Below the pieces are notes generated by a model. It had not been told where the DNA came from. It did no database searches and saw only the letters and a list, made by a program, of their open reading frames with translations. Shown here in pieces: positions 25,615-35,302 of a stretch of DNA of 64,000 nt. Numbering within the stretch: position 1 is the first letter of the stretch; each line of letters starts with the position of its first letter. This DNA comes from Allobacillus halotolerans (GTDB lineage Bacteria > Bacillota > Bacilli > Bacillales > Alkalibacillaceae): the NCBI RefSeq assembly GCF_028743495.1, contig NZ_CP117968.1, one strand, 5' to 3'. Made by a program: the position numbers and the translations under genes.

Positions 25615-25915
25615 GTAATCATCCATCCTATCATTGAATTTATGTCCATTTATATCTGTATGTATGGTTTGCATAATTAGAACGATTATGCAGCCAATGA
25701 TTAAAGAGTTCTGACAATATTATAAGTTGCAAAATCATAATTAATGTCAGGGTGAATGGGGTAATTAATCAAAGACAAGATTCCAAAAGAACAGTAAAAT
25801 CATTCAACTGAGGAGCTACGAATTGACGGAAGGGCCAAAACTCGAAGGCAAGCATAGAATTGATTAGTGAGCAAAAGCCACAGGTGCTTGGTTTTTAAGT
25901 ATTTTAAAATAAATG
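25615..25915. other. Intergenic region between katE and the ZIP gene
   Basis: No gene is supported. On the minus strand a CTTATAATATTG stretch upstream of katE recalls half of a PerR box, but the match is too poor to call. Confidence 0.4.
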
Positions 25916-25944
25916 TTGACCAAGGGAAACACTTTTGGTATATT
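25916..25944 (+). promoter_or_regulatory. Sigma-A promoter of the ZIP transporter
   Basis: TTGACC (25916-25921) and TATATT (25939-25944) are separated by 17 bases, 62 bases before the start codon. Confidence 0.65.
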
Positions 25945-26006
25945 TCACATATGGTAAATTGACTAATGAATTTTGAATTTAAAATAGAAAGAAGTGAGAT
26001 CAACTT

Positions 26007-26825
26007 ATGCTTGATTGGTTTATGGATTTAAGTTTATTTAATCAAACATTAATTGCAGGATTATTTACGTGGCTAACAACATCAGTAGGCGCTGCATCCG
26101 TGCTTGTAGCAAAGAAAGTTAATTTAAAAATTATGGACGGTATGCTTGGATTTGCGGGAGGCGTAATGATTGCAGCCAGTTTTTGGTCATTGTTATCCCC
26201 AGCAATCAGCAGAGCAGAAGAGAGCGGGCTACCTGGTTGGCTACCTGCTGCGATCGGATTCCTTGTTGGTGCAATCTTCTTATGGGCAATGGGAAAACTA
26301 ATACCTCATATGCATGCTTATGCAAGACGGAATCAACCGGAAGGATATCAACCTGAAAAAAGAAAACGGAGTACATTGTTAATTCTGGCTGTAACACTTC
26401 ACAACATTCCTGAAGGTCTGGCGATCGGGGTAGCGTTTGGTGCGGTTGCTTCTGCTGTTGATTCGACAACAGCTCTTATCGGAGCAAGTACACTCGCATT
26501 AGGAATTGGCCTTCAAAATATACCTGAAGGTGCTGCGATCTCCTTGCCACTTCGACGTGAAGGAATGTCACGCTTTAGAAGTTTTTTTTACGGACAGTTT
26601 TCAGGAATGGTCGAACCGATATCTGCAATCGTCGGCTTTTTAGCAGTAACATGGATGGCGCCAACGCTTCCTTATGCACTAAGTTTTGCAGCGGGTGCAA
26701 TGATCTTCGTTGTTGTCGAGGAAGTCATACCTGGCTCACAAGAAAATGGGAATAAAGATATGGCGACAATGTGGTTAATGATTGGTTTTGTCATCATGAT
26801 GATTTTAGACGTTGCATTAGGCTAA
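26007..26825 (+). CDS. ZIP family divalent metal transporter
   Basis: A 272-residue membrane protein with about eight helices of the ZIP (ZupT/GufA) family, which imports Zn2+, Fe2+ or Mn2+. The metal-binding motifs HNIPEGLAIGVA and LQNIPEGAAIS are intact on helices 4 and 5. GAAAGAAGTGAG precedes the ATG. It is a single gene with its own promoter and terminator. The metal cannot be told from sequence. Confidence 0.9.
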   Translation: MLDWFMDLSLFNQTLIAGLFTWLTTSVGAASVLVAKKVNLKIMDGMLGFAGGVMIAASFWSLLSPAISRAEESGLPGWLPAAIGFLVGAIFLWAMGKLIPHMHAYARRNQPEGYQPEKRKRSTLLILAVTLHNIPEGLAIGVAFGAVASAVDSTTALIGASTLALGIGLQNIPEGAAISLPLRREGMSRFRSFFYGQFSGMVEPISAIVGFLAVTWMAPTLPYALSFAAGAMIFVVVEEVIPGSQENGNKDMATMWLMIGFVIMMILDVALG

Positions 26826-26832
26826 ATTTACT

Positions 26833-26860
26833 GAGAGCGGAGTAAACTCCGCTCTTTTAT
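26833..26860 (+). terminator. Terminator of the ZIP gene
   Basis: AGAGCGGAGT and ACTCCGCTCT form a perfect stem, followed by TTTTA. Confidence 0.85.
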
Positions 26861-27088
26861 TATGGTTGATTTTGGTCAGTCGAGTTTTAGCCACTAAGTT
26901 GGCGGGAAATAAGAATATCGGTTGAAGAGAAATTTACGACCGGCCAAGTTCTTTAAAGTTTTCGATGTTTAGTAACCCACATAAATGCTATTTTGATAGA
27001 CCTGAAAAAATTGTAGAAATAAGTCCCATTTACAGTGAAAACATAATATAATAGACTTATTGTATGAGTAATAGATGGGGGATAGTAT

Positions 27089-28318
27089 ATGATGAAGAAC
27101 AACAAGATTTTTGCACAGATTCTCATAGTGATATCAGTTACGCTGTTATTTGGAATGTCAATTCATGCAGAAGAAGAAGAAGAAGAAAAAGAAGGACAAG
27201 TCGTGCAGTTACATACGCAATTCTCTACAGAATTAGCGGAGAAAGTGCTACCTGATCCTGTCCCTCGTTTCGTTTATCAAACTGGTTTTGATTTTGAGTA
27301 TCCGGATGCAGTTCGAGGCGTTTACGTTACAGGTCATTCGGCAGGTGGTGAACGATTTAATTACTTGACGGATCTGATTTCTTCTACGGCATTAAATACA
27401 ATGGTCATTGATATTAAAGATGATTTTGGAAATATCACATACAAAGTGGAAGATGAAGATAAGTTATATAGCGAATTTTCTCAAGAGTATATTAAAGACC
27501 CTCAAGCAATGATGCAAGAATTGGAAGAAAAAGAGATTTACCCAGTTGCTAGAATTGTTGTTTTCAAAGATACGAAACTAGCAGAAAAGAAACCTGAATG
27601 GTCATTTAAAGAAAATGGATCCATATGGAAAAATGGTAAAGGAGAAGCTTTTGTTAACCCATTTATTAAAGATGTTTGGGAATATAATCTTGAAATAGCC
27701 AAAGAGGCAGCAAAAATGGGTTTTCAGGAAATTCAATTTGACTATGTCCGTTTCCCAGAAGGTTTTGAAAAACGGGATGAATCACTTGAATATAGTCGAG
27801 GAGACTTTGACAAAGCAGACTTAAATAACATAAAAGAGCGTGTCAATGCGGTGACTAGCTTCGTAGAATATGCAAATAAGGAACTAGAAGCTTATGATGT
27901 AGATGTTTCTGTAGATATCTTCGGCTATACGGCAACGATTGAAGAAGCACCAGGCATCGGGCAAAACTTCCTACAGATTGCCGATAACGTTGATGTGATC
28001 TCTTCCATGATTTATCCAAGTCACTGGACATCTTATTTTGGTATTGAAAATCCTGATACCGAACCATATAAACTTGTTGATGAATACAGTAAAAAGGAAA
28101 ATGAATTGTTGGGCCAACTTGAGGACCGACCGATTTCCAGACCATGGATTCAAGATTTCACAGCCAGTTGGTTATATCCGTCTGGTCAGGCGTTCACATA
28201 TGGAAAAGAAGAAGTAGAGGCTCAAATCCGTGCTTTATACGATAATGAAATTTACGAATATCTGATTTGGAACGCAGGAAATCAATATACAGAAGGGGTC
28301 AACTTCGATCCGAAATAG
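27089..28318 (+). CDS. Putative glycoside hydrolase, DUF4015 family, secreted
   Basis: A 409-residue protein with an N-terminal signal or anchor (residues 5-27), a run of seven Glu/Lys-rich residues, and a TIM-barrel-type DUF4015 domain: RGVYVTGHSAGG, the acidic strand MVIDIKDDFG, QFDYVRFPEG, DVSVDIFGY and PWIQDFTA. By family knowledge these are putative polysaccharide hydrolases of the GH13-like superfamily; the substrate is unknown. GGGGGATAG lies before the ATG pair. It stands alone, with a strong terminator. Confidence 0.82.
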   Translation: MMKNNKIFAQILIVISVTLLFGMSIHAEEEEEEKEGQVVQLHTQFSTELAEKVLPDPVPRFVYQTGFDFEYPDAVRGVYVTGHSAGGERFNYLTDLISSTALNTMVIDIKDDFGNITYKVEDEDKLYSEFSQEYIKDPQAMMQELEEKEIYPVARIVVFKDTKLAEKKPEWSFKENGSIWKNGKGEAFVNPFIKDVWEYNLEIAKEAAKMGFQEIQFDYVRFPEGFEKRDESLEYSRGDFDKADLNNIKERVNAVTSFVEYANKELEAYDVDVSVDIFGYTATIEEAPGIGQNFLQIADNVDVISSMIYPSHWTSYFGIENPDTEPYKLVDEYSKKENELLGQLEDRPISRPWIQDFTASWLYPSGQAFTYGKEEVEAQIRALYDNEIYEYLIWNAGNQYTEGVNFDPK

Positions 28319-28326
28319 TTACAGGG

Positions 28327-28366
28327 AGTGCTGTAGAAAGTTAAATCTTTCTACGGCACTTTTTTG
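28327..28366 (+). terminator. Terminator of the DUF4015 gene
   Basis: AGTGCTGTAGAAAG pairs with CTTTCTACGGCACT (one G-U pair), followed by TTTTTT. Confidence 0.9.
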
Positions 28367-28585
28367 GATTAAATAAGTTATTAATTTCCATAAACTGATC
28401 CATCCGAAAGGCATTAAGTGGATCTATACGAATACAGGAGTTAAGGTGATCCTGATTCCATTTAATCCAATTCAAAGCTGAATAATCAAGCTTAATGCGG
28501 TTTAACTTTCTAATCGCCTTCCTATAGACTAAATAAATGTAAGTGAAAAATCAGAAATTAATTTGGTCGATAAAGGAGCGGAAAT

Positions 28586-29173
28586 ATGAGTTGGTACGAA
28601 AAGTTAAATGAATACTTTCCAATTGAAGAAATGAAATCGAAAGAACACTTTGAGATTTTATTAGATGAAAAAGGAAATGTTTATCACAAAGATGAGAGTG
28701 AAGATCATGTATTGATGTATGCTGAATATGAGCAATTTGTTTTCGTTGACTATGTATATGTATCATCAAAAGCTCGTGGTAAAGGAATAGGAAAGCAATT
28801 ATTCGAACAGCTAAAATCAAAGGGTAAACCCATTATTCTTGAAGTGGAACCTATAGATTACGAAGATACAGACACGGCTAAACGGCTGAGGTTTTATGAA
28901 CGAGAGAATTTTCAACATGCTAAAACGATTGGTTATGAGAAAAAATCGATTGCAACGAATGAAGTGAATCCACTGGAAATTTTATTTTGGTCACCAATCG
29001 ATGAAGATGAGGAACAGATTTATGAGAAAATGAAAAAAACATATGTGGACATACACACATATAAAGATAAAGAAATATATGGGGAGAGCTATCAGCCCGT
29101 TGACCAAGTATTTAAACGCAGAAAAAGAGAGACGGATATTTTTGAAGATGCTAATAAATTGCAATCCACGTAA
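28586..29173 (+). CDS. yjbC: GNAT acetyltransferase (YjbC)
   Basis: A 195-residue GNAT-fold protein. The acetyl-CoA loop is SSKARGKGIGKQLFEQL near residue 70. It matches YjbC in length and sits before spx, as in B. subtilis where yjbC-spx form an operon and YjbC affects salt tolerance. Here a strong terminator separates the two, so spx must have its own promoter. GGAGCGG precedes the ATG. Substrate unknown. Confidence 0.82.
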   Translation: MSWYEKLNEYFPIEEMKSKEHFEILLDEKGNVYHKDESEDHVLMYAEYEQFVFVDYVYVSSKARGKGIGKQLFEQLKSKGKPIILEVEPIDYEDTDTAKRLRFYERENFQHAKTIGYEKKSIATNEVNPLEILFWSPIDEDEEQIYEKMKKTYVDIHTYKDKEIYGESYQPVDQVFKRRKRETDIFEDANKLQST

Positions 29174-29179
29174 GGTTTA

Positions 29180-29210
29180 CAGCTGCCTAGTAGAAGAGGC
29201 AGCTTTTTTA
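29180..29210 (+). terminator. Terminator of yjbC
   Basis: AGCTGCC (29181-29187) and GGCAGCT (29198-29204) pair, followed by TTTTTT. Confidence 0.8.
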
Positions 29211-29235
29211 TTTTAAAAAAATCCAACTTTTAGGT

Positions 29236-29250
29236 TTATAATAATATATA
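29236..29250 (+). promoter_or_regulatory. Weak PerR-box-like sequence upstream of spx
   Basis: TTATAATAATATATA shares a perfect left half with the PerR consensus TTATAATNATTATAA but only about three of seven bases in the right half. spx is PerR-regulated in B. subtilis, which is why it is listed. Confidence 0.25.
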
Positions 29251-29443
29251 CAGGGTAATACTTAACTAAAGCGAATAATAGCAAATATGAAGTTTTGATT
29301 ACAAATGTTGAATCCACCTATTCATATCAGATTGATTGTAGTATACTTAAGCCATACCCAAGTAAATTAAAGTTATTTTAATCTAATAGCGATTTTAAAA
29401 TATTTTAACTCGTGTTGAAAGCCCTTTAAGGAGAGTGAATGGC

Positions 29444-29839
29444 ATGGTAACATTATTTACTTCACCAAGCTGCACATCTTGTAGAAAGGCAAGAGCGTGG
29501 CTAGAAGAACACGAAATACCTTACAACGAACGCAATATCTTCTCTGAGAATTTAAGCGAAGATGAAATTAAACAAATTCTTCGCATGACTGAAGATGGTA
29601 CGGATGAGATTATCTCTACACGTTCAAAGGTATTCCAAACCTTAGACGTGGGATTAGATCAATTACCATTGAAAAAGTTGATTAAATTGATTCAGGACAA
29701 TCCTGGATTATTGAGAAGACCAATTATCTTGGATGATAAGCGACTTCAAGTCGGTTATAACGAAGATGAGATTCGTCGTTTCTTACCTCGGAAAGTTCGT
29801 TCTTTCCAGTTAAAAGAAGCACAGCGAATGGTAAATTAA
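29444..29839 (+). CDS. spx: Transcriptional regulator Spx
   Basis: A 131-residue ArsC-fold regulator, the exact length of B. subtilis Spx. It binds the alpha subunit C-terminal domain of RNA polymerase during disulfide stress. The redox switch Cys10-x-x-Cys13 (SPSCTSC) is intact, and RMTEDGTDEIISTRSK and RRFLPRKVRSF are near-identical to B. subtilis. Start 29444 is chosen by AAGGAG and by homology. Its degradation by ClpXP needs SpxH, encoded at 37854-38747. Confidence 0.97.
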   Translation: MVTLFTSPSCTSCRKARAWLEEHEIPYNERNIFSENLSEDEIKQILRMTEDGTDEIISTRSKVFQTLDVGLDQLPLKKLIKLIQDNPGLLRRPIILDDKRLQVGYNEDEIRRFLPRKVRSFQLKEAQRMVN

Positions 29840-29845
29840 AAAATA

Positions 29846-29892
29846 GGATGTCAACAGTCATTGTGTAAACTACATGGTGGCTGTTTTTCTAT
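29846..29892 (+). terminator. Putative terminator of spx
   Basis: ACAGTCATTGT can pair with ATGGTGGCTGT through several G-U pairs, followed by TTTTTC. Confidence 0.5.
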
Positions 29893-30581
29893 GCTTTTAT
29901 GGGTATGTTTTTTGACCGGCCATAAAAGCATATGACAAGAATTAGAAAGATTGGTAAACCAATTTGGATGTATGGTACGGATTCAATAAACGTTTCAAGT
30001 TTCTTTTCATTTAACATTAGTTCTCCGCTTGTATAAGCTAATAAAGATGCACCAAAATAAATGATTAACGGATACTTTTTCATGGCAAATAAAATTAATC
30101 TACTCCCAAAAACGATGATCGGAACAGAAACAGCCAATCCAAACAAAATTAGTCGAAAATTTTGATTGGAAGCCGCTGAAATTGCCAAAACGTTATCAAA
30201 TCCCATGACAACATCAGCAATAACAATCGTCTTAACTGCTCCAAATAATGTACCAGATGCTTGGATTTCTTGGTCGTCCTCTTCATCTTTTAGTAAAGAA
30301 AAGGCAATATAAAGTAAAAACAATCCACCGATTAATTGTAAATAAGGAATTGTGAGTAAATAGATGGCGACGCAAGCGAGTAAAAAACGAATGAAAACCG
30401 CGAGAATTGTTCCCAGTGCAATTGCTTTATTTTGTAGTCGTTCAGGTAGGTTCCGGCTAGCCATTGCAATGACAACTGCATTATCACCTCCAAGGATTAA
30501 ATCCAAACCAATAATAATTAATACAGCCTTGAAGATATCCCAGTTTAAATCAGTGAATAGTTCTGTAAAAAATATTTCCAT
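29889..30581 (-). CDS. yjbE: TerC family membrane protein (YjbE)
   Basis: A 230-residue TerC-family protein with about seven helices and the acidic membrane motifs LDLILGGDNAVVIAMA and DVVMGFDNVLA. By family knowledge TerC proteins in Bacillus (MeeF, MeeY, YjbE) move Mn2+ outward, some to metallate exported enzymes. GGAGG precedes the ATG. It faces spx, as in B. subtilis. Confidence 0.85.
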   Translation of the reverse strand: MEIFFTELFTDLNWDIFKAVLIIIGLDLILGGDNAVVIAMASRNLPERLQNKAIALGTILAVFIRFLLACVAIYLLTIPYLQLIGGLFLLYIAFSLLKDEEDDQEIQASGTLFGAVKTIVIADVVMGFDNVLAISAASNQNFRLILFGLAVSVPIIVFGSRLILFAMKKYPLIIYFGASLLAYTSGELMLNEKKLETFIESVPYIQIGLPIFLILVICFYGRSKNIPIKA

Positions 30582-30961
30582 AATAAACCTCCATATTTTA
30601 ATCGCAAAAAGGTGATTCCAGTTGGCAATAAATCACAATCGAGTACGAGAGCAATTTAGTTGTTCAAAGAGATAAAATCCTTTATAATTAATTTTTAAAA
30701 CTAGATAAAAATAAAGAAAAAAGTTGAAGGAAATTTTTAAGCGATTATAGAAATCAAAGAGTAGACGAGAGGCATCGCTTGTCCGATTCAAGGGCGAATA
30801 TGGAACTTGTAAATTGTCCATACCAAATCAATGTAGTTACCATACAATATGAATAAGTATATTGATTTATGCGATGATTGAATGATTTTGATTACGGGTA
30901 ATACACTAGTAAGAAGAAACGTAATCCTTCCTCAAAATAATTCGAAGGGAGAGGACGATAA
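30582..30961. other. Gene-free region between yjbE and mecA
   Basis: About 380 bases containing the divergent control regions. No ORF with a ribosome site and no clear promoter hexamers were found. Confidence 0.45.
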
Positions 30962-31663
30962 ATGGAAATAGAACGTATCAATGAAAATACGTTGAAATTT
31001 TATATATCATACAGAGACATTGAAGATCGTGGCTTTAAACGGGAAGATATCTGGTATAACCGCGATAAAGGTGAGCAACTCTTCTGGGAAATGATGGATG
31101 AAGTTAACGACAGAGAGACGTTTAATATTGATGGTCCATTATGGATTCAAGTGCAAGCGATGGATAAAGGCTTAGAAATCGTCGTTACGAAAGCAGAAAT
31201 ATCTCAAGACGGTTCTAAACTGGAATTTCCAGATGGAGAAGAAACACCGATGGATACGAGTATGAATGAAAAAATTGAATCACTAATCGAAAACAGTGTT
31301 CCTCACAAACAAAGGAAAAAAGAGGCTTATGCGAGAGGTTCAAAACGAACGAAAACAGCGCCTGAAGAAGATGAAGATTTGAATATGACTGTGAAATTCG
31401 ATGATCTGGAAGACGCTATTTCTTTAAGTCATTCCATTCGGGATACACGGTTTATTGAGGATCAGTTTTTTGCAAAAGAAAATCAATATTACTTGTATGT
31501 TAACTTTCCGATTGGATTCTTAAGTGAAACAGAGCAAGAGAACTATATTAGCCGCATCTTGGAATATGGTGAAGAAACGAGCGAAACGATTCACCTTCTC
31601 GTCGAGTATGGAACCAGTATTTTTGAACAAAATGCATTAAAACAATTGAGAGAAACGTTTTAA
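30962..31663 (+). CDS. mecA: Adaptor protein MecA
   Basis: A 233-residue ClpC adaptor. The N-terminal domain MEIERINENTLKFYISYRDI binds substrates such as ComK and the C-terminal domain (about 125-233) binds ClpC. A charged Lys/Arg/Glu linker separates them (about 108-130). GGGAGAGG lies before the ATG. The position between spx/yjbE and coiA is as in B. subtilis apart from the inserted cls. Confidence 0.93.
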   Translation: MEIERINENTLKFYISYRDIEDRGFKREDIWYNRDKGEQLFWEMMDEVNDRETFNIDGPLWIQVQAMDKGLEIVVTKAEISQDGSKLEFPDGEETPMDTSMNEKIESLIENSVPHKQRKKEAYARGSKRTKTAPEEDEDLNMTVKFDDLEDAISLSHSIRDTRFIEDQFFAKENQYYLYVNFPIGFLSETEQENYISRILEYGEETSETIHLLVEYGTSIFEQNALKQLRETF

Positions 31664-31697
31664 TAACTGACAACCATCTTTTGTCAGTTATTTTTTT
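31664..31697 (+). terminator. Terminator of mecA
   Basis: TAACTGACAA (31664-31673) pairs with TTGTCAGTTA (31681-31690), followed by seven T's. Confidence 0.9.
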
Positions 31698-31760
31698 GTC
31701 TTATTTTCTAAGAAGCATGTTACATATGATGGCATCTTGTGATCGATAAATTATTGACAC

Positions 31761-32228
31761 TCTATTCGCCCGAACGACGAATGCTCGTCTCGATTCGAGT
31801 GTATAGAGGCAGTCTATTCGCCTGAATAATGAATGCTCGTCTCGATTCGGGTGTATAGAGGCAGTCTATTCGCCTGAACAACGAATGCTCGTCTCGGTTC
31901 GGGTGTATAGAGGCAGTCTATTCGCCCGAATAATGAATGCACGCCTCGATTCAGGTTTATAGGGACGGTCAATTCGCCCGAACGACGAATGCACGCCTCT
32001 GTTCGGGTGAATAGAAGCAGTCAATTCGCCCGAACGACGAATGCACGCCTCGATTCGGGTTTATAGAGGCAGTCAATTCGCCCGAATAATGAATGCACAC
32101 CTCGATTCGGGTTTATAGAGACAATCAATTCGCCTGAATAATGAATGCACGCCTCGGTTCGGGTTTATAGAGGCAGTCAATTCGCCCGAATAACGAATGC
32201 GCGCCTCGATTCGGGTGAATAGGAAATC
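31761..32228. repeat. 52-bp hairpin repeat array 3
   Basis: Nine units start at 31761, 31813, 31865, 31917, 31969, 32021, 32073, 32125 and 32177, exactly 52 bases apart. In the best copies TCTATTCGCCCGAA pairs with TTCGGGTGAATAGA over 14 bp with one G-T position, around a loop of about 20 bases, and a five-base spacer (GGCAG) joins units. The first four copies begin TCTATTCG and the later ones TCAATTCG, so two sub-families are blocked together. Confidence 0.96.
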
Positions 32229-32519
32229 TTTATTCAACCGAATGACAAACCATCGATTCCATTTGATTATATAGGGAGCCCTTTTTCACGAAATTTACGC
32301 AGAGCCACCGATTAAATTTATTCTGCTGCCAAAAAGAATCTGTAAAAAGGGTAATTTTTAATTATTATAAACAAATGCATTAAATCAAGCATACTATTGA
32401 CTGAAACTTCAATTTGCTCATGGTATAATGAGATAATGGGCAATTGAATAATTATGGGCTATTGAGTATGGTAGCAATAGTCATCGATCTTAGGAGTTAA
32501 CATAAAAAGGGGCTTTATG
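32229..32519. other. Leader region of cls
   Basis: AT-rich, no gene supported. A TGGTATAATGAGAT segment near 32419 is a possible -10 (TATAAT) for cls. Confidence 0.4.
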
Positions 32520-34034
32520 ATGCTTAAATGGGTGCAAGTGTCATTATTTTTAGGATTATTGGTTATAACTGGATGGATATCTTACAGTTTTTTGGAAGGT
32601 CAATTAATCGGTACTGTCACGATTTTTATTATCGTCTCGGCAACATTAATTGTTTTTACAATCTTCATTGAAAATAGGGACCCATCACAAACACTAAATT
32701 GGATTCTTATTTTTGCCGTATTTCCAGTAATCGGCTTCTTCTTTTACTTGCTATTCGGACGAAATTACAAAAAGAAAAAGCGTTTCGAAAAGAAAAAAGA
32801 AGCAGATGAAAAAGCATTCAACATGTTTGAAGTCAGCCGGATATTTGACCATGAAGAAATTGAGCAAATGGGCGACCATCAAAAAATGTTTTTTCGTTTG
32901 GCACAGGAACTCGGAAATTCTCCGATATCCTTTAACACGGATACGCATGTACTTACCAATGGAGCAGAGAAGTTTCCAGAGTTGATCGCAGCTTTAAAGG
33001 AAGCAAAGCATCATATTCACCTGGAATATTATATTGTGCGTAATGATCAAATTGGAAAACAAATTCAAGAAGTGTTAATCGAGAAAGCCAAGCAAGGTGT
33101 AGAGGTGCGATTTTTATATGATGCCGTTGGTTGCTGGGCATTACCTAGACTCTATTTTGATCAAATGAAGGAAGCAGGAGTTCATGTTCAAGCATTTGCC
33201 CCTGTTCGATTCCCGTTAATTGGGAGTCGGATCAATTATAGAAATCATCGTAAAATCGTTATTGTTGATGGAAAAATCGGTTTCATGGGTGGCTTGAATA
33301 TTGGTGATGAATATTTAGGCAAAGTAAAAATGTACGGTAAATGGCGAGATACGCATCTATACGTTCGCGGTGAGTCTGTTCGAAGTTTGCAATTGATTTT
33401 CTTGAGAGACTGGCAATATGAAACGGACGAACAACTCTTGGAGCATAAGTATCTTCAACCTGAAGTTTTAGATCATAATCAAATTCAGGGTGGCGTCCAG
33501 ATGATTGCTGGAGGCCCTGATAATAAATGGGAAACGATTAAAAAGCTTTATTTTGCGATGATCATATCCGCGAAGAAAAAAATCTGGATTGCATCTCCGT
33601 ATTTTATTCCTGATGATGACGTGTTAACAGCAATGAAAGTCGCTAGTCTAAGTGGGCTGGATGTTCGTTTGTTAGTTCCTAGCAAGCCTGATAAACGTGT
33701 GGTTTTTCATGCATCTCGGTCTTATTTTGCAGAGTTGCTTGATGCAGGAATCCGGGTGTTTGAATACGAAAAAGGCTTTATGCATAGTAAGGTCATGTTA
33801 GTTGATGACGAATTAGCAAGCATTGGTACGTCCAATATGGATATGAGAAGCTTTCATTTAAACTTTGAGGTGAATGCTTTTCTCTTTAAAACAGATAGTA
33901 CGATTGAACTTAAAGAAGATTTTGAAAGAGACTTTCTTGACTCAAACGAGTTGGTCCCTGAAACATTTAATAAACGTTCTATTTTTATCCGTGTGATGGA
34001 ATCATTTTTCCGCTTATTATCTCCATTATTATAA
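32520..34034 (+). CDS. cls: Cardiolipin synthase
   Basis: A 504-residue membrane enzyme that joins two phosphatidylglycerol molecules to make cardiolipin. Two N-terminal helices (about 2-25 and 33-55) precede two phospholipase-D domains; the HKD motifs are visible in NYRNHRKIVIVDGK (near 220) and FMHSKVMLVDDE (near 400). ATG 32520 is seven bases after AAAAAGGGG; an ATG one codon earlier is too close. coiA follows 19 bases after its stop, so they may be co-transcribed. Cardiolipin supply is linked with salt tolerance in related species. Confidence 0.94.
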   Translation: MLKWVQVSLFLGLLVITGWISYSFLEGQLIGTVTIFIIVSATLIVFTIFIENRDPSQTLNWILIFAVFPVIGFFFYLLFGRNYKKKKRFEKKKEADEKAFNMFEVSRIFDHEEIEQMGDHQKMFFRLAQELGNSPISFNTDTHVLTNGAEKFPELIAALKEAKHHIHLEYYIVRNDQIGKQIQEVLIEKAKQGVEVRFLYDAVGCWALPRLYFDQMKEAGVHVQAFAPVRFPLIGSRINYRNHRKIVIVDGKIGFMGGLNIGDEYLGKVKMYGKWRDTHLYVRGESVRSLQLIFLRDWQYETDEQLLEHKYLQPEVLDHNQIQGGVQMIAGGPDNKWETIKKLYFAMIISAKKKIWIASPYFIPDDDVLTAMKVASLSGLDVRLLVPSKPDKRVVFHASRSYFAELLDAGIRVFEYEKGFMHSKVMLVDDELASIGTSNMDMRSFHLNFEVNAFLFKTDSTIELKEDFERDFLDSNELVPETFNKRSIFIRVMESFFRLLSPLL

Positions 34035-34053
34035 AATGAGAGGAGGGCTGCCC

Positions 34054-35265
34054 TTGCTGGTTGCAAAAAATAAGTACGGTAAATTGATTACTGCTTATAA
34101 AAAGAATAAGCAAGAAATCAGCCAACTTCGTCACGAATCCTTTACATGTCCCGAATGTAATGAGAAAGTCATTCTGAAGGCCGGGAGGATCAACGTTCCT
34201 CACTTCGCGCATGAACAAACGAGCAATTGTTCAATGCAACAAGGAGAATCAGCAGAGCATCTGAATGGGAAAATGGAATTATATCAATGGTGCCAGAATC
34301 ATGGTTATCCTTCCGCCTTGGAATATTCACTACTTGAAGTCGATCAGCGCATTGATGTCGTCGCAAGAGTTGGTAAAACAGCTATTGCCTTTGAATATCA
34401 ATGCGCTCCCATTTCATTAGAAGAATTTGAAACAAGGACAACAGGAATTCGACAGGCAGGATTTGTGCCAATCTGGATTTTTGGTGAACGTTATTTAAAA
34501 TCTCTATATAATCACTCCTTTCGACTCTCACCTCTTTTGAAATCTGCAATTATGAAAGAACCTCCTTTTAATCAACCAATCCTTTTATTTTATTCTACTT
34601 CCAAAAAAAGACTGACCCTATTATCACAATTTTATTCCTCACATTTACGAAGTTTTGTCCAACGCACGCATCGATCACTCAGACAGGTAGGATTAGAAAC
34701 ATTTCAAAGCTTGCCAACGAACATTCCTTGGAATCGCTTTAAATCGTATTGGTTGAAAGAAAAACAGCAACTACGTTCCAAGCAACAAAAGTACGCTTCA
34801 GAAGTCGACAAGAAGTTCATGTCGATGTTATATCAAAAGTATCTTCATCCTCAATACCTCCCAGCCTGTGTGCACTTACCGGTCCAATCAAATCACCGTT
34901 TACTTATTCCTAATTACGTTTGGCAAACACAATTCCTACTGAACTGCTGGCAAAAGAAAAACATTGGCGAGTGTATTTCTTGGACAGAAGCTTTAATGGT
35001 CTGTACCGAATCTTTTGCAAAAACAGTTACTATGCAATATTCTACGTCATCTGTTCATCCGCTATATGAATATCTTTCCTTACTGACTTTATTCGGTTAT
35101 CTTCAAAAAACACCACACGGTTGGGTTGTCCGCAAACATCCTCGATTCCCGAAAACCTTAGATGAAGCCATTTTATTTGATCGAAATATATTAGAACATT
35201 TTGGGGAAATACTAAGAAGAGAGGGAAGTTTCTTTTTACAATCCGTGGAAACTGCTATAAAATAA
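34054..35265 (+). CDS. coiA: Competence protein CoiA
   Basis: A 403-residue protein of the CoiA family, needed for efficient transformation in related bacteria. An N-terminal zinc-ribbon-like part (FTCPECNEKVILKAGRINVPHFAH, abridged CPECNEKV and HFAH) is followed by a nuclease-like core (RIDVVARVGKTAIAFEYQ) with Asp and Glu-x-Gln typical of PD-(D/E)XK folds. I start at TTG 34054, seven bases after GGAGGG; an ATG at 34036 has no ribosome site. It lies between cls and pepF; mecA is upstream. Confidence 0.85.
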   Translation: MLVAKNKYGKLITAYKKNKQEISQLRHESFTCPECNEKVILKAGRINVPHFAHEQTSNCSMQQGESAEHLNGKMELYQWCQNHGYPSALEYSLLEVDQRIDVVARVGKTAIAFEYQCAPISLEEFETRTTGIRQAGFVPIWIFGERYLKSLYNHSFRLSPLLKSAIMKEPPFNQPILLFYSTSKKRLTLLSQFYSSHLRSFVQRTHRSLRQVGLETFQSLPTNIPWNRFKSYWLKEKQQLRSKQQKYASEVDKKFMSMLYQKYLHPQYLPACVHLPVQSNHRLLIPNYVWQTQFLLNCWQKKNIGECISWTEALMVCTESFAKTVTMQYSTSSVHPLYEYLSLLTLFGYLQKTPHGWVVRKHPRFPKTLDEAILFDRNILEHFGEILRREGSFFLQSVETAIK

Positions 35266-35302
35266 AGAATTGTAAGAATCATTAAACAGGGAGGTTACAT
35301 AG

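Noticed and set aside
25675..25800. PerR or sigma-B control of katE
   Set aside because: Only a partial PerR half-site and no GTTTAA/GGGTAT pair at the right spacing could be found.
31761..32228. 52-bp arrays as CRISPR
   Set aside because: The whole 52-base unit repeats, with no unique spacers, and no cas genes are present. The units are internally palindromic along their length.
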